Source: an uncultured Ilumatobacter sp.
GTDB taxonomy: Bacteria > Actinomycetota > Acidimicrobiia > Acidimicrobiales > Ilumatobacteraceae
Direction of reading: 5' to 3'
Assembly: GCA_938049325.1 (NCBI GenBank)
Contig: CALICC010000345.1
Location: forward strand, 1-12,300
Length of the DNA: 12,300 nucleotides
A program made the translations under genes and the position numbers. Below are positions 10,456-12,300 of the stretch, piece by piece. Each line of letters begins with the position of its first letter. Positions within the stretch are counted from its first letter, which is position 1. The notes under the pieces are model-generated. The model was not told where the DNA came from. It was given only the letters and a program-made list of their open reading frames with translations, and made no database searches.

Positions 10456-12300
10456 GTGCCTGAACCCGACGACAACAGCGAGTCGGTGACCGTCGAAGCT
10501 GCCGGAGACGAGCGCGAATCACGCTGGGCAACCACCGTCGTTCTCGGCGACGGGACCTCCGCGTTCATCCGCCCGCTCGTCCCCGCCGACCAGGACCGAC
10601 TGCTCGCTTTCCACGAGCGACAGTCGACCGAGAGCATCTACCGCCGGTACTTCTCCCCCAAACCCTCCCTCAGCAAGCGCGAGCTCGAACACTTCACCAC
10701 TGTCGACATGGTCGATCGCGTCGCACTGGCGGTCGAGGTGCACGACGAATTCGTCGGCTGGTCGAGCTACGAACGGTGGACTGGACGCGACGAAGCCGAG
10801 GCCGCATTCATGGTCGACGACAAGCACCACGGACGCGGCATCGCCACGCTGATGCTCGAGCATCTGGCTGCCATCGCGCGCACCAACGGCATCAGCCGGT
10901 TCACCGCCGAGGTCCTGGGCGACAACCGCGGCATGCTCGCCGTGTTCGCGAAGGCGGGCTGGCCACTGCAGCGTCGCTTCGAATCGGGCGTCGTCGACCT
11001 CGACTGGGAACTGGCAACCACGAGCGAGTTCATCGACACCGTCGAACGACGCGAGCAGCGCGCCGACGAACGCGCTGTGGCACGTGTGCTGCAGCCGCGA
11101 GCGATCGCGGTGATCGGAGCGTCCGACCGCGACGGCTCGGTCGGAAAGATCCTGTGGGACAACGTGCGCTCGAGTGTCACCGTGCCCGTCTACCCGGTCA
11201 ATCCTCGCCTCGAAGACCTCAACGGAAAGCGGTGCTACGGCTCGCTCGCCGACGTGCCCGACGACGTATCGCTCGGCATCATCGCCGTCCCGGCACGCCG
11301 GCTCGAGTCCGTTGTCGACGCATGCATCGACAAGCGGATGCGTGGCGCGGTGATCGTCACGAGTATCGACGCGAACGACACCGAGCACCCGATCGACCTC
11401 GACAAGCTCGTCGCTCGATCTCGCCGCAACGGGTTGCGCCTGATCGGTCCGTCGAGCCTCGGAGTCGCCTCGCTGCATGGTGAGTCAGCCATCCAGGCAG
11501 CGCTGCTCGACATCGCGCTGCCGGCCGGAGGCGTGGCAATCTCGATGCAGTCCGGCAGCTTGGGCGGTTCGTTGCTCCGACGCGCACGAGACCTCGACCT
11601 CGGACTGAGTTGGTTCGTGTCGCTCGGCGACAAGTCCGACGTCTCAGCCAACGACCTGCTCCAATTCTGGGAACACGACCAACGAACCAAGGTGATTGGG
11701 CTCTACACCGAGTCGTTTGGCAACCCGCGCAAGTTCGCTCGCATTGCCCGCCGCGTCTCGCGAACCGTGCCGATCGTCGCTGTACGCAGCGCGGCCGCGG
11801 CAGCCGAGCACCTCGGAGAAGCGCTGTTTCAACAAGCCGGACTGATCGAGGTACCCACGGTGCCCGATCTCCTCGACACCTGTCGACTCCTCGAATCGCA
11901 ACCGGTGCTGCGCGGACCGCGCGTGTGCGTCGTTACCAACTCGGCGAGCCCCGGTGAACTGGCTCGCAGCGCCCTGGCGGGCCACGGACTGAAGCCGATC
12001 GACGACGATCCGTCGGACGGGCACCCTCTCGACTGGCGCGCCGGCAACCCCGAATACGCCGCAGCAATCGCTCGATCCCTGGCACGCCCCGACGTCGATG
12101 GCGTGCTCGTCGTGTTCGCTCCGCCGGTCCCGGCCTCCGAAGCTGCGATGGGACCGACGATCGCCGAAGCCGCGAAAGGGTCGTCAAAGCCCGTCGTCGC
12201 CGTGATGATCGGCTCCGACGACCGACCGGTCGTTCCCGGTGCTTCGGTGCCGAGTTTCGCGTTTCCCGAACAGGCGGTCAACGCGCTCGCCCGCTCATTC
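10456..12300 (+). CDS. Pat-like protein lysine acetyltransferase: GNAT plus NDP-forming acyl-CoA synthetase domains (3' end outside window)
   Basis: The frame is open for 615 codons to the window edge. Residues about 28-180 are a GNAT domain, with the acetyl-CoA loop HHGRGIA at 124-130 and GDNRGMLAVFAKAGW. From about 212 comes a CoA-binding Rossmann domain (AIAVIGASDRDGSVGKILWDNV, VYPVNPRLEDLNG), then succinyl-CoA-synthetase-like domains (GLRLIGPSSLGV, GGVAISMQSGSLGGSLL, VSLGDKSDVSANDLLQFW, VVTNSASPG). An ATP-grasp domain should follow beyond 12300. With GNAT first, this matches the arrangement reported for Streptomyces lividans Pat, unlike enterobacterial Pat with GNAT last. Such enzymes acetylate catalytic lysines, above all of AMP-forming acyl-CoA synthetases. 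GTG10456 is chosen because CATGCT lies 6 nt upstream. No cyclic-nucleotide domain is seen in this part. Confidence 0.9.
   Translation, partial: MPEPDDNSESVTVEAAGDERESRWATTVVLGDGTSAFIRPLVPADQDRLLAFHERQSTESIYRRYFSPKPSLSKRELEHFTTVDMVDRVALAVEVHDEFVGWSSYERWTGRDEAEAAFMVDDKHHGRGIATLMLEHLAAIARTNGISRFTAEVLGDNRGMLAVFAKAGWPLQRRFESGVVDLDWELATTSEFIDTVERREQRADERAVARVLQPRAIAVIGASDRDGSVGKILWDNVRSSVTVPVYPVNPRLEDLNGKRCYGSLADVPDDVSLGIIAVPARRLESVVDACIDKRMRGAVIVTSIDANDTEHPIDLDKLVARSRRNGLRLIGPSSLGVASLHGESAIQAALLDIALPAGGVAISMQSGSLGGSLLRRARDLDLGLSWFVSLGDKSDVSANDLLQFWEHDQRTKVIGLYTESFGNPRKFARIARRVSRTVPIVAVRSAAAAAEHLGEALFQQAGLIEVPTVPDLLDTCRLLESQPVLRGPRVCVVTNSASPGELARSALAGHGLKPIDDDPSDGHPLDWRAGNPEYAAAIARSLARPDVDGVLVVFAPPVPASEAAMGPTIAEAAKGSSKPVVAVMIGSDDRPVVPGASVPSFAFPEQAVNALARSF

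Noticed and set aside
10519..11478. Minus-strand open frame (319 codons) opposite the acetyltransferase gene
   Set aside because: The plus strand has GNAT and CoA-binding motifs throughout. The antisense frame has none and merely reflects codon bias.
1..12300. CRISPR arrays, insertion sequences, tRNA or rRNA genes
   Set aside because: No regularly spaced repeats, transposase motifs, cloverleafs or rRNA segments were seen apart from the tRNA-like part of ssrA.

Overview
The window is GC-rich with actinobacterial-style gene structure. Several hallmarks point to class Acidimicrobiia, near Ilumatobacter. These are a secreted protein built on the 'FVSVTPCRVADTRPG ... VVDINGYY' domain that I associate with that group, an N-terminal-GNAT type of protein acetyltransferase, frequent GTG starts, and many promoters where a -10 hexamer sits exactly 6 nt before the start codon (leaderless transcripts). 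The taxonomic call is from memory of families, not from a search.

Layout. 104-488 (+) is the tmRNA gene ssrA, with tag ADEQFALAA. Directly behind its 3' end lies a 739-bp segment (489-1227) with one HNH endonuclease gene on the minus strand. The segment is bounded by a 12-bp direct repeat of the ssrA 3' end. The HNH gene has a perfect actinobacterial LexA (SOS) box and a leaderless-type promoter, and its 3' end is part of a 46-nt imperfect palindrome that includes the ssrA acceptor strand. 1266-2276 (-) encodes a secreted protein. 5680-2456 (-) is a three-gene operon: a UGSC-family selenoprotein read through an in-frame UGA, a 362-aa conserved partner overlapping it by ATGA, and an AMP-forming acyl-CoA ligase. 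6453-5741 (-) is a two-gene unit: a proline-rich protein followed by a three-helix membrane protein. 6574-7961 (+) is a classic pair of an ArsR-type repressor and an SRPBCC/AHSA1 protein with a probable operator. 8094-9380 (+) is a serine beta-lactamase-like lipoprotein. 10403-9396 (-) is an HDAC-family lysine deacetylase, divergent over 52 bp from a Pat-like lysine acetyltransferase that runs off the window at 12300.

The most interesting points are the candidate SOS-controlled HNH mini-element in ssrA, the UGA-containing selenoprotein that standard gene calling would break in two, and the divergent acetyltransferase/deacetylase pair. That pair lies in the same window as an acyl-CoA ligase carrying the PX4GK motif known as a target of such acetyltransferases. 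All functional links between neighbouring genes are inferred from position and families.
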